Of a stretch of 45,524 nucleotides of DNA, positions 34,758 to 42,292 are shown piece by piece. The notes under the pieces were generated by a model. The model made no database searches and had not been told where the DNA came from. It saw only the letters and a list, made by a program, of their open reading frames with translations. Origin of the DNA: Candidatus Woesearchaeota archaeon (lineage in GTDB: Archaea > Nanobdellota > Nanobdellia > Woesearchaeales > 21-14-0-10-32-9); contig JAIPHP010000010.1 in the NCBI GenBank assembly GCA_021735165.1, positions 1 to 45,524 of the forward strand, read 5' to 3'. The number at the start of each line of letters is the position of its first letter. Position 1 is the stretch's first letter. The translations under genes and the position numbers were made by a program.

Positions 34758-37700
34758 TTATTTTATTATTATTGCAGGTTTTCCTGGTATTGCGTTTCCT
34801 GCTTTGTTTTCTTTTGACTTATCTCCTAATTCTAGTTCTATAGTGCAGTTGAATTCTTTTTCTAGGTTTTCTTTGTTGTCTTTGAGGTTTTTTAGTTCTT
34901 CTTCTAAGTTTATTGTTTGTTTGGGAATTTTTGATTCATCTTTTAGAAATGCAGGTATTAATTTCATTATGTCTTTCCCGTTTTTCTTTAGTTCTGTTTT
35001 CATGACTTTTGATATTATGTCTTTTGGGTTTCTTGTTTCTTTTATTGTCTCTTTGAACAATTTTATGAATTCATATTTCCATTTCTGACTTAATATTATT
35101 TTTATTTTTTCTGGGTTTTCTTTTCCTAGTAGTTTTAGCAATTGTCTTAAGTCTTCTTTTAGGTTGTCTATTGATTCGTCTAAGTAATCAAGTTTTTCAT
35201 CTATTAAATCTTCGTTGTGTTTTGGCCATTTTTCTAGGGATATTAATTTTTTATTTCCTAGTTTTTCCCATAGTTCTTCTGCTGTGTGAGGACAAAAGGG
35301 CGCTAAGAGTTTAATGTAGCATTCTAAATCTGTTTTGCTTATTCCTTTTTCTAAGTGTTCAAATAATTCTCTTATTTGTATTATGGCAATATTATATTTC
35401 ATGTTTTCAATATTTTCTGTTACGTTCTTAATTGTTGCATGTAATTTATTTTTTACTTTTGAATTTGTTTCTATTTGTGTTTTTGTTTCTTTGTAGTTTT
35501 CTATGAAATTTATTATTTTGTTTAGGAATCTTTGACTTCCTTCTGCTCCTTTATCTGACCAGTTTATGTCTTTGTCTGGACTGGCTTGAGAAACTAAGAA
35601 CATTCTCGCGCTATCTAATCCGAATTTTTCAGAGACGGTTTCTGGCAATATAATGTTGCCTTTTGATTTTGACATTTTTTCTCCGTCCGGGCCTTGTAAC
35701 ATGCCTTGGTTGAATAATTTTTTTGCTGGCTCATCAAAGTTTAACAGTCCTATATCTCTTAGGAATTTAGTGTAGAATCTTATGTAAATTAAGTGCATAC
35801 ATGCGTGTTCTTTTCCGCCTATGTATGTATCAACAGGACACCAGTAATCAGCTTTTTGAGAAGTGAATGGCGTTTCATTATTTTTAGGGTCTGTGTATCT
35901 TAGGTAGTACCATGAGCTGTTTACAAAGGTGTCCATGGTATCTGTTTCTAATCGATATTCTTTTCCTTCAATATTTATTTTGTGACTCTTTGAGGTTTCT
36001 AAGGGGTTTCCTTTTCCTTCTTCAAATGTTACGTCTTCAGGAAGAGTTATGGGGAGCATTTCTTCAGGAACGGGCTTAGGTTTGTTGTTTTCATCGTAAT
36101 ATATTGGTATTGGTGTTCCCCAGTATCTTTGTCTTGAAATAAGCCAATCTCGTAATCTAAAATTAACTGTTTGTTTTCCTTTTTCTATAACTTCAAGTTT
36201 TTTTGTTATAATTTCTTTTGCTTTTTCTGATTCTAAACCATCGAATTCATAGCTATTTACAAGTATTCCATGTTCTGTGTAAGCTTGTTTTTGATCAAGA
36301 ACTTCTTTTAATAGTTCTGGGAATTCTTTTGTTTTCATATCTCCTTCAGTGAGATGTCCTTTGCCTTTAAGTTCAGTAATTTTGCCGCCTAAGATTTTAT
36401 TTATTTCTTTTACACTTTTTATTATGTCTTTATTATCGTCATCAGAGTAAATTATACTTAAAGAATCTAAACAGTTTTTAGTTTTTGAACTTAAGTTGAA
36501 ACTGTATAGGTCTGTTATTCTTTTTGTTCTTTCATCTTCTACGTAAGCAGGAGCTGCTAATACAACTTTATGCACTTTCTTTTTTGTTTCTTGTAAATAT
36601 CTTAAAATGAATGCACAACCAGCACTATGTCCAATAAGTATCGAATTTTCATTTATGTTATTCTTTTCAAAGATTTTTTTCCATTCTTCATAGTTTGGTT
36701 TCCAGTCGCTAGGATATAATTCGTTAGACACATTCATTCCAACTTTTTCAAGTTCTTTTTTTAGCCATGGTTTCCAGTGTCTTTCATTTTCTCTGCAGGG
36801 GTTCATTGCTTTTTCTTCGTTTGCATTTGATCCGTGTACTATTATGCAATTCTGGTTCTTTGGTTTTATTACCTGTTTTATTGGTATGTTGTACTTCTTT
36901 GCGAATTCATAATCTCTTTGATCGTGTGCTGGTACTGCCATTACCATTCCGCTTCCATAATCTGCAAGGACGAAGTTTCCTGCGTATACAGGGATTTGTT
37001 CGCCTGTAAGAGGGTGTATTGCGTAGCTTCCTGTAAATACGCCTTCTTTTTCCATTTGGTCTATGTCTTCTGCTTTTATGCTGTGAATTGTTTTTTTGAA
37101 TTTTTCAACTTCTTCTTTTTGTTCTTTTGTTATTAATTGGTTTAGTTTTGGATGGTTTGCGGCAACTACTAAGAAGGTTACTCCCATTAGTGTGTCTGGT
37201 CTTGTTGTGAATACTGGCCATTTTGAGTTTAATTCTTTTTTTAAGAATTCTTTGACTTTTGGTATGTCTTGATTGTAGAGGTGTGTTTTTATTCCTATTG
37301 ATTCTGCAGATTTTTTTGCTTCTTCTCCATGTTCAAAGTAAATTACGTTTTCTGATTTTAGGGCGTATTTTTTTAATAGGGTTTCGTAATATTTTGGGTT
37401 TTCTTTTGAAGGGTTGAATTCTTGCGTGAATATTTCATAGTTAATTTTTGAAAATAATTTTGTGTGGAGTTCTTTTTTTGCATTTGTTAGCACTATTTTT
37501 TTGTTAGGTAATGAATCTAGAAATTTTTTTAATTCTATGTTTACGTTGCCTTTTTCATCAACTAATGTGTGGACTGCGTCTACAAAGATTGTTTTTTGGT
37601 TTGGTATTTCAAATATTATTTCTGAGCCATAAGATTTGTTTATCCAGTTTGTTTGGAGTTTTTTTATTAGTTCAGGCCAGTTTTCTAATTTTTTTATTCC

Positions 37701-38321
37701 TTCGTATAGTTCGTCTGCATACTCTGTTATTTTAAGATACCACTGCGCAAGTTTTTTTACTTCTACTTCTGTATCTTCGTGTCTCCAGCACTTTCCGTTG
37801 TGTACTTGTTCATTAGCAAGGACTGTGTTGCATTTTGGGCACCAGTTCACGCTTGATTCTTTCTTGTATACTAGGCCTTTTTTGTACATTTGTAAGAATA
37901 TCCATTGGTCCCATTTGAAGTATTCTGGTGTGTGGGTTTGAATCATTCTGTCCCAGTCATAGCTTAGTCCTAGGGATTTCATTTGTTTGATGTAGTTTTT
38001 TATTGCTTCTTCTGTGAATTCTTTTGGGTGTCTTCTGTTTTTTATGGCAGCGTTTTCTGCTGGTAGGCCAAATGAATCAAAGCCCATTGGGTAGAGAACG
38101 TTAAAACCTTGCATTCTTTTGAATCGAGCGTAGATGTCTCCTATTGTGTAATTTAATGCATGACCCATGTGAAGTCCTGAAGCTGATGGATAGGGGAACA
38201 TTTCAAGAACGTAGTATTTTGGTTTTTTGCTCTTTTCATCTGCTTTGAATGCCTGTTTTTCTTCCCATTTAGTTTGCCATTTTTCTGTTATTTGTTTGTG
38301 ATTTATCTTTTCCTGAGCCAT
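34758..38321 (-). CDS. leuS: Leucyl-tRNA synthetase, bacterial-type, with two extra domains in the editing region
   Basis: This charges tRNA-Leu. HMGH (51-54), zinc module WCPKC...CWRH (160-181), MSKSKGN (883-889) and bacterial-type core segments (RLRDWLISRQRYWG, SSWYYLRYTDP) are present. At 1187 aa it exceeds the usual 800-970. The excess comes mainly from two insertions in CP1: residues about 242-366 (HAD-like: FVDAVHTLVDEKG, VLTN) and about 486-678 (YdeN/RBBP9-like hydrolase: VHGSNAN, GHSAG Ser566, Asp627-629, His656). The editing motifs TTRPDT (372-377) and AHDQRDYEF (465-473) flank the second insert and look intact. The end (GNAIPGKPAIIIK) resembles archaeal LeuRS C-termini. A TATA-like element lies 25 nt upstream. 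Its stop is 4 nt from the converging protease stop. Confidence 0.95.
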   Translation of the reverse strand: MAQEKINHKQITEKWQTKWEEKQAFKADEKSKKPKYYVLEMFPYPSASGLHMGHALNYTIGDIYARFKRMQGFNVLYPMGFDSFGLPAENAAIKNRRHPKEFTEEAIKNYIKQMKSLGLSYDWDRMIQTHTPEYFKWDQWIFLQMYKKGLVYKKESSVNWCPKCNTVLANEQVHNGKCWRHEDTEVEVKKLAQWYLKITEYADELYEGIKKLENWPELIKKLQTNWINKSYGSEIIFEIPNQKTIFVDAVHTLVDEKGNVNIELKKFLDSLPNKKIVLTNAKKELHTKLFSKINYEIFTQEFNPSKENPKYYETLLKKYALKSENVIYFEHGEEAKKSAESIGIKTHLYNQDIPKVKEFLKKELNSKWPVFTTRPDTLMGVTFLVVAANHPKLNQLITKEQKEEVEKFKKTIHSIKAEDIDQMEKEGVFTGSYAIHPLTGEQIPVYAGNFVLADYGSGMVMAVPAHDQRDYEFAKKYNIPIKQVIKPKNQNCIIVHGSNANEEKAMNPCRENERHWKPWLKKELEKVGMNVSNELYPSDWKPNYEEWKKIFEKNNINENSILIGHSAGCAFILRYLQETKKKVHKVVLAAPAYVEDERTKRITDLYSFNLSSKTKNCLDSLSIIYSDDDNKDIIKSVKEINKILGGKITELKGKGHLTEGDMKTKEFPELLKEVLDQKQAYTEHGILVNSYEFDGLESEKAKEIITKKLEVIEKGKQTVNFRLRDWLISRQRYWGTPIPIYYDENNKPKPVPEEMLPITLPEDVTFEEGKGNPLETSKSHKINIEGKEYRLETDTMDTFVNSSWYYLRYTDPKNNETPFTSQKADYWCPVDTYIGGKEHACMHLIYIRFYTKFLRDIGLLNFDEPAKKLFNQGMLQGPDGEKMSKSKGNIILPETVSEKFGLDSARMFLVSQASPDKDINWSDKGAEGSQRFLNKIINFIENYKETKTQIETNSKVKNKLHATIKNVTENIENMKYNIAIIQIRELFEHLEKGISKTDLECYIKLLAPFCPHTAEELWEKLGNKKLISLEKWPKHNEDLIDEKLDYLDESIDNLKEDLRQLLKLLGKENPEKIKIILSQKWKYEFIKLFKETIKETRNPKDIISKVMKTELKKNGKDIMKLIPAFLKDESKIPKQTINLEEELKNLKDNKENLEKEFNCTIELELGDKSKENKAGNAIPGKPAIIIK
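36288..36866 (-). other. LeuRS insertion 2: YdeN/RBBP9-like serine hydrolase domain
   Basis: LeuRS residues about 486-678. The domain begins with beta strand NCIIVHGSNAN, continues with HWKPWLKKELEKVG and YEEWKKIF, has the nucleophile elbow GHSAG (Ser566), an acidic cluster (Asp627-629) after strand LSIIYS, and GKGHL (His656). These are the landmarks of the Ser_hydrolase (YdeN/RBBP9) family. The site lies between the IKQVI strand and the TEHGILVNS segment of the CP1 editing domain. Confidence 0.85.
37224..37598 (-). other. LeuRS insertion 1: degenerate HAD-like domain
   Basis: LeuRS residues about 242-366, between the first CP1 strand (YGSEIIFEI) and WPVFTTRPDT. IFVDAVHTLVDEKG resembles HAD motif I (Asp kept, second Asp replaced by Val), KIVLTNAKKE resembles motif II, and VIYFEHGEEAKKSAESIGIK resembles motif IV with its acidic pair changed to Glu-His. 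The fold is likely HAD-like, but activity is doubtful. Confidence 0.6.
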
Positions 38322-38377
38322 ATCCTAGAGTTGTGAGAGGTTATTTATTAAGGTTTTTATGTATTTTAATGGTTTAT

Positions 38378-38797
38378 TCAAAAAAACAAGCTCCGGTTCT
38401 CCACGTAATTTTGAGAATTGTTGTACATTGAATCACATCTGTCTATTATTTTTACAAGAGTGCTGTCTTCTATTGGCTTTTTTAGGTTTGAAGGATGTCT
38501 TGAATGGGGTTGCATCCTGTATTGTTCTAGTTCTGGAAAGAGTTTTGATTCGTATTCGCGCATTCTTAGCAGGCTTTGTGATAACATAAGTCTTTTAAAG
38601 CTCGTTTTTGGTTCCTCGAGTATTTTGCTGGATGTCTTTTTCGTTATTTCTGCTGTTTCTTTTATTGAGTTTTTTTGTGCATTGTAGTTCATATTTGCAT
38701 TAATTTCGTGTGTTGCTACTGCTAGTGTTATAAACACAAGTGTGCTTATTAATGCATCTTTTCCATATGTTTTTATTTTTTCAAGTGTATTATTCAT
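38378..38797 (-). CDS. Small single-pass membrane protein, unknown
   Basis: The 139-aa protein has a short basic N-terminus, one membrane helix (about residues 15-30, ALISTLVFITLAVATH) and a helical, Lys/Glu/Ser/Met-rich remainder with one Cys. No family is recognised. GAGGTGA lies 7 nt before the ATG, a strong ribosome binding site, so a leadered transcript is likely. It precedes leuS by 57 nt, but leuS has its own TATA-like element, so co-transcription is uncertain. Confidence 0.72.
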   Translation of the reverse strand: MNNTLEKIKTYGKDALISTLVFITLAVATHEINANMNYNAQKNSIKETAEITKKTSSKILEEPKTSFKRLMLSQSLLRMREYESKLFPELEQYRMQPHSRHPSNLKKPIEDSTLVKIIDRCDSMYNNSQNYVENRSLFF

Positions 38798-38852
38798 TTT
38801 TTCACCTCTTTTTGTTATTACTATTTAATAGTGTTTAAAATGTTTAATAATG

Positions 38853-38876
38853 TTGGTTCAATAATAATTAAACCAA
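38853..38876. promoter_or_regulatory. Palindromic operator candidate in front of the winged-helix regulator
   Basis: Arms TTGGTTCAAT and ATTAAACCAA are inverted repeats with 9 of 10 matching positions and a 4-bp centre (AATA). The palindrome ends 4 bp before the TATA box of the regulator gene, over the BRE position, an ideal place for autorepression. It also lies 56 bp upstream of the divergent small membrane protein gene and could control both. Confidence 0.55.
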
Positions 38877-38880
38877 AAAG

Positions 38881-38890
38881 TTTAAATATA
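38881..38890 (+). promoter_or_regulatory. TATA box of the winged-helix regulator gene
   Basis: TTTAAATATA is centred about 26 nt before the ATG at 38911, with an A-rich BRE-like stretch just upstream. This is a leaderless arrangement. Confidence 0.6.
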
Positions 38891-38910
38891 GAATTAAATT
38901 ATTTAGTTTA

Positions 38911-39768
38911 ATGAGTTTAAGTATTGATTTGCCTCTTGGAAAAGAAAATAGTACTAAGAACTTGATATTTTCAATATTAACAAAAGAATATCCTCTGAAG
39001 TTAATTGAACTTACAAACTATATCAAAAGAAGATATGGAAAATCTGTGACTTTTCAGGCAGTAAGAAAAGCAGCGCTCGAACTTGAAGAAAACGAAGTGC
39101 TTGTCAAAGAAAAAAATGAATTTAGAATAAACAAGCAATGGGTAGCTGATGCAAAGAAAACAGTAGATAATCTCTATGAAGACTTAAATAAAGACAAATC
39201 AACTCCAGAAGGATTGGATTCTATAAGAGGAGAAGTGTCTGTGTTTACTTTTGATTCGCCTAATGAAATGATAAAATTCTGGTATTCAATCATGAAGAAT
39301 TGGATTGGAAATTTTAAGAAGGGAGATCATGATTTTAATTGTTATCAAGCACCTCATATTTGGGAGGCTCTTTTGCATCCTGATAAAGAAAAAGAGACTC
39401 TTCTGAATTTTATTAAGAAGGGAATAAAGTGCTACTCTTTAACAACGGGAGGAACTCCTCTAGACAGGTATGCCAAGAGATTCTATGAAAAAATGGGTGT
39501 AAAGACAGAGTTCATAAAATCACTATCAGACTTTGATAGAACTTATTTTGTTGCAACTTACGGAGAGACAATAGTGCAAGTCTATTATCCTAAGAAAGTA
39601 ATAGATAAGCTTGAAGAATTTTATAAAAAAAATGTTTCTCTTGAAGATTTAGATGTTCATGAACTTTCTGAAATTATGAATATCGACATTAAAACAAAGA
39701 TGACTGTCATAAAGAATCTTGAAATGGCTAAACAGATTAATAAATCAATTATTAGTCAGATTGAGTAG
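38911..39768 (+). CDS. Winged-helix transcriptional regulator with unknown C-terminal domain
   Basis: The 285-aa protein begins with a DNA-binding winged helix (about residues 15-75: LIFSILTKEYPLKLIELTNYIKRR..., SVTFQAVRKAALELEENEVL..., wing EKNEFRIN). The larger C-terminal part (about 105-260) has beta-alpha alternation (GEVSVFTFDSP, IKCYSLTTGGTPLDRYAKRFYEKMG, RTYFVATYGETIVQVYY) that may be an effector or phospholipase-D-like regulatory fold. That is an impression, not a recognised family. The palindrome immediately upstream of its TATA box suggests autoregulation. Base composition is more balanced than in the G+T-rich DNA on both sides. Confidence 0.78.
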   Translation: MSLSIDLPLGKENSTKNLIFSILTKEYPLKLIELTNYIKRRYGKSVTFQAVRKAALELEENEVLVKEKNEFRINKQWVADAKKTVDNLYEDLNKDKSTPEGLDSIRGEVSVFTFDSPNEMIKFWYSIMKNWIGNFKKGDHDFNCYQAPHIWEALLHPDKEKETLLNFIKKGIKCYSLTTGGTPLDRYAKRFYEKMGVKTEFIKSLSDFDRTYFVATYGETIVQVYYPKKVIDKLEEFYKKNVSLEDLDVHELSEIMNIDIKTKMTVIKNLEMAKQINKSIISQIE

Positions 39769-39854
39769 TTAGTATTTTTTCCAAATTTCATCTGCTTCAC
39801 TGCACCCCATAATTCTTTCATTTTTTCTAATTGAATGTTGAGCAGTTCGTACAT
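39756..39854 (-). CDS. Possible 32-aa small protein downstream of the MFS gene
   Basis: An ORF starting 14 nt after the MFS stop encodes an amphipathic, Lys/Met/Leu-rich peptide (begins MYELLNIQLEKMKELWG). It overlaps the 3' end of the opposing regulator gene by 13 nt. No ribosome binding site or promoter is visible. It may be chance. Confidence 0.2.
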   Translation of the reverse strand: MYELLNIQLEKMKELWGAVKQMKFGKNTNYSI

Positions 39855-39868
39855 TTTATATTCTTTTT

Positions 39869-41083
39869 TTAATTTTTCTTATAAAGTTTACTGAATTTAT
39901 TTTTTGTGTGCTTTTCTCCGTTTCTTATCATTAGGAATAATCCGTTTAGCAAAATTATTATTCCGAGGACAAGTATTGCTGTGTACATTGAAAAGGCTCC
40001 TGTTAGGTATCCTGCTATTGGCAGTATGATTGATTTACCTAGTTCTTTCATCAGTTGTAGTGTGCTTTCAAGTGTTGCTCTTTGTTTTGAACTTATATTT
40101 TGGTTAAATAGGTTGTTTGCTATTGGGCTTCTTATGTTTTCTATTATTAGTATTAAGAAAAGAAGAGCTATTCCTATGTAAGATATCCATCCCAAACCTA
40201 ATATTATTGCAGGTATTGCTGCTAGTAATGTTACCATATTTATTGTGTGTATTGTACCCATATTTTTTTCTACTAAGTATGAATATCTTACAGCTAGTGC
40301 GCTGAGTAGGAGGCCTATGCTGTATATTAATCCAAATATTTCTATTGGTACCCCTGTTACTTTCATATATGGTTGTATGTATTTGTCAATTGCAGCTATT
40401 GCTCCTGAGAATATTGTGATGTTTAAAACAAGTCTTACTAAGAATTTATGTCTATATAAGTATTTTATTGAATCTTTTACGTGATTTAGAGATTCTGTTA
40501 TTGATATTTTTTTGTTTTCTGCTTCTTTTATTTTTTCAAAGCTTACTGCTAATAAAAAATTTAGGAATGCTGGTATTGTTGCTATGAAGAATACCCAGCT
40601 GAATCCTAGCAAGGATGCTATTAATCCTCCTGCAAGAGTTGCTAGTGATTCTCCTATTCTTCCGTAGAATTTTTGTTTTCCTTTAACTTCCGTATAACCT
40701 GGGAGTTTATTTTTGTCTGTTTTATTTTGTTCTATGTAATCGTAGACGAATCCTGTTTCTGTTCCGCTTCTTAATGCGTTGCCTAGTTCATATATTATTT
40801 GGAACATTACAAATGACCAAAACGTATTAGAAAATCCAAATCCTAGATATGCTATTATGAGGACTAATTTTCCTATGATTATTGTTTTTCTTTTTCCATA
40901 TAGGTCTGCGAGTACTCCTGTCGGTATTTCTATTAGGAGGCTGAATATGCTGCCTATTGTGAATATTAGGAATATTTCTTGTAACGATAGAAAGTGTGAT
41001 TGTAAAAATATTATAAAGATCGGCGTGAAATATGTTTGGTTTTTTAGAAATGAAGTTAAGTAAAATTTTTTTATTTGGTCCAT
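39869..41083 (-). CDS. MFS transporter
   Basis: The 404-aa protein has about 12 hydrophobic segments and the major facilitator loop 2-3 signature in the form GVLADLYGKRKT (about residues 56-67). The amphipathic central loop (EKIKEAENKKISITESLNHVKD, around residue 190) separates the two halves. It is a secondary transporter or efflux protein; the substrate cannot be inferred. A TATA-like element at 41101-41114 is about 24 nt upstream of the ATG. It follows the rpoN gene on the same strand and occupies the place where rpoK, enolase and rps2 often follow in other archaea. Confidence 0.88.
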   Translation of the reverse strand: MDQIKKFYLTSFLKNQTYFTPIFIIFLQSHFLSLQEIFLIFTIGSIFSLLIEIPTGVLADLYGKRKTIIIGKLVLIIAYLGFGFSNTFWSFVMFQIIYELGNALRSGTETGFVYDYIEQNKTDKNKLPGYTEVKGKQKFYGRIGESLATLAGGLIASLLGFSWVFFIATIPAFLNFLLAVSFEKIKEAENKKISITESLNHVKDSIKYLYRHKFLVRLVLNITIFSGAIAAIDKYIQPYMKVTGVPIEIFGLIYSIGLLLSALAVRYSYLVEKNMGTIHTINMVTLLAAIPAIILGLGWISYIGIALLFLILIIENIRSPIANNLFNQNISSKQRATLESTLQLMKELGKSIILPIAGYLTGAFSMYTAILVLGIIILLNGLFLMIRNGEKHTKNKFSKLYKKN

Positions 41084-41156
41084 ATTCTTTTTATTAGGAT
41101 ATTTTATTTATATGTGTTTTGGGTTTTTTAAAATTAAGAAAAAATATTTTGCGTTT

Positions 41157-41354
41157 TTAGAATTTTTTGAATTCTGAAACTACATCTATTAGGTCTACGT
41201 GTCCTAAAAATACTCCTCTGCAACAGCTTCTTTCTAGTCCTAAATCGTCTAATACTTTTTTTGGGTCGTCTCCTTTTGCTACTTTTTCTTTGAAGGTTTC
41301 CCAATTTTGACCTATTGGTTTTCCGCAACTAAAACATCTGACTGGTATAATCAT
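41157..41354 (-). CDS. rpoN: DNA-directed RNA polymerase subunit N (Rpo10/RpoN)
   Basis: This 65-aa zinc-binding subunit is homologous to eukaryotic Rpb10 and helps assemble the RpoD/RpoL platform. The signatures [14 protein letters not shown] at the start and [16 protein letters not shown] near residues 42-57 are intact, with four Cys ligands. AGGTGA lies 8 nt before the ATG. It is the last gene of the uS13-uS4-uS11-rpoD-eL18-uL13-uS9-rpoN run, separated from uS9 by a 111-bp spacer filled with hairpins. Confidence 0.97.
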   Translation of the reverse strand: MIIPVRCFSCGKPIGQNWETFKEKVAKGDDPKKVLDDLGLERSCCRGVFLGHVDLIDVVSEFKKF

Positions 41355-41407
41355 CTTCTATTCTCACCTATATGGTTTTTGTTTTATTTAAGCTTGACTT
41401 GAATGCC

Positions 41408-41431
41408 CAGAAATCATCTGTATGATTTCTG
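41408..41431. terminator. Perfect hairpin A in the uS9-rpoN spacer
   Basis: Stem arms CAGAAATCAT and ATGATTTCTG pair over 10 bp around loop CTGT. It could be a terminator, a processing site or an attenuation element between uS9 and rpoN. No long T-run follows directly on the minus strand. Confidence 0.45.
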
Positions 41432-41433
41432 TC

Positions 41434-41456
41434 GTGTACAAACTTGTTTTGTGTAC
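41434..41456. other. Weaker hairpin B in the uS9-rpoN spacer
   Basis: GTACAAA and TTT/TGTAC can pair imperfectly around a CTTG loop, between hairpins A and C. Also visible as a direct repeat of GTGTAC. Confidence 0.3.
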
Positions 41457-41457
41457 C

Positions 41458-41483
41458 CAAAAGTCTTATCTGTAAGACTTTTG
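41458..41483. terminator. Perfect hairpin C spanning the uS9 stop codon
   Basis: Arms CAAAAGTCTTA and TAAGACTTTTG pair over 11 bp around loop TCTG. The uS9 stop codon (41466-41468) lies inside the stem, so folding would compete with termination of translation. Confidence 0.5.
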
Positions 41484-41870
41484 TCGTTTGGCTCTTGCTT
41501 TTCCTTGACTGTTTGGTTTTCTTGTTTCTTTAAATCTTACGTCTGCTACTAAGAGTTGTCTGTCGTAGTCCAAGTATTTTTCTCTTAGTGTTGTATCTTG
41601 TTTTGATAGTGCTTTTGCGATTGCTAGTCTTGCTGCATCTGCTTGACTGCTTGTTCCTCCGCCTTTTACTTTTACGGTTATATTGAATTTTTTTGTTTGG
41701 TCTCCTGCTAGTATTATTGGTTCTAGTATTCTCATTTTGGCCATTTTTGGTTCTACTATGTCTATTAATTTGTTATTTACTATGAATACTCCTTTTCCTG
41801 GTTTTATGGTTGCTCTTGCAATTGCACTTTTTCTTTTTCCGCTTTCGTGTATTACTTTGTTATTGGCCAT
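41466..41870 (-). CDS. rps9: Ribosomal protein uS9
   Basis: The 134-aa small-subunit protein has the uS9 hallmarks: GKRKSAIARATIKPGKG near the start, VKGGGTSSQADAARLAIAKAL (about 69-89) and the conserved basic C-terminal end GKARAKRQKSYR, which reaches the P-site tRNA. Its ATG follows the uL13 stop after 1 nt. The last codons are part of an 11-bp hairpin. Confidence 0.97.
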   Translation of the reverse strand: MANNKVIHESGKRKSAIARATIKPGKGVFIVNNKLIDIVEPKMAKMRILEPIILAGDQTKKFNITVKVKGGGTSSQADAARLAIAKALSKQDTTLREKYLDYDRQLLVADVRFKETRKPNSQGKARAKRQKSYR

Positions 41871-41871
41871 T

Positions 41872-42288
41872 TTAATCGAACTTTGCTCCTAATTGTTTGC
41901 TTATTTCTCTTATGTACATAAATTTTGCGTTTGTTTTTTCAACGCTGAATTGATTTAGTGTTTCTATCTTTTCGTTTTTCATGCTGTTTGGTATTCCTAT
42001 GTAGCATTTTATTCTTGATAGTGCTTCTCTTCCTCTTGGTTTTTTGTATGGTAGCATGCCTCTTAATGTTCTTTTTACTAGCATGTGAGGCATTCTAGGA
42101 AAGTATGGTCCTACTAGTGGTGCTCCTCTTTCTCTTGCTTGTTTAAATGATGCAAATACTTTTTGTGGGTGTCCTGTTATGACTGCTTTTTCACAGTTTA
42201 CTAAGTGTATTGTTTGTCCTAAGAGCGCATTTTTTGCTACGTAGGTTCCTAATCTTCCTATTATCATATCTGTTGCGTCGATTATCAT
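41872..42288 (-). CDS. rpl13: Ribosomal protein uL13
   Basis: The 138-aa large-subunit protein has the archaeal start MIIDATDMIIGRLGTYVAK, then VNCEKAVITG and the signature FPRMPHMLVKRTLRGMLPYKKPRGREAL, then YIGIP. Gap to eL18 is 4 nt and to uS9 is 1 nt, a tight operon. Confidence 0.97.
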   Translation of the reverse strand: MIIDATDMIIGRLGTYVAKNALLGQTIHLVNCEKAVITGHPQKVFASFKQARERGAPLVGPYFPRMPHMLVKRTLRGMLPYKKPRGREALSRIKCYIGIPNSMKNEKIETLNQFSVEKTNAKFMYIREISKQLGAKFD

Positions 42289-42292
42289 TTTT

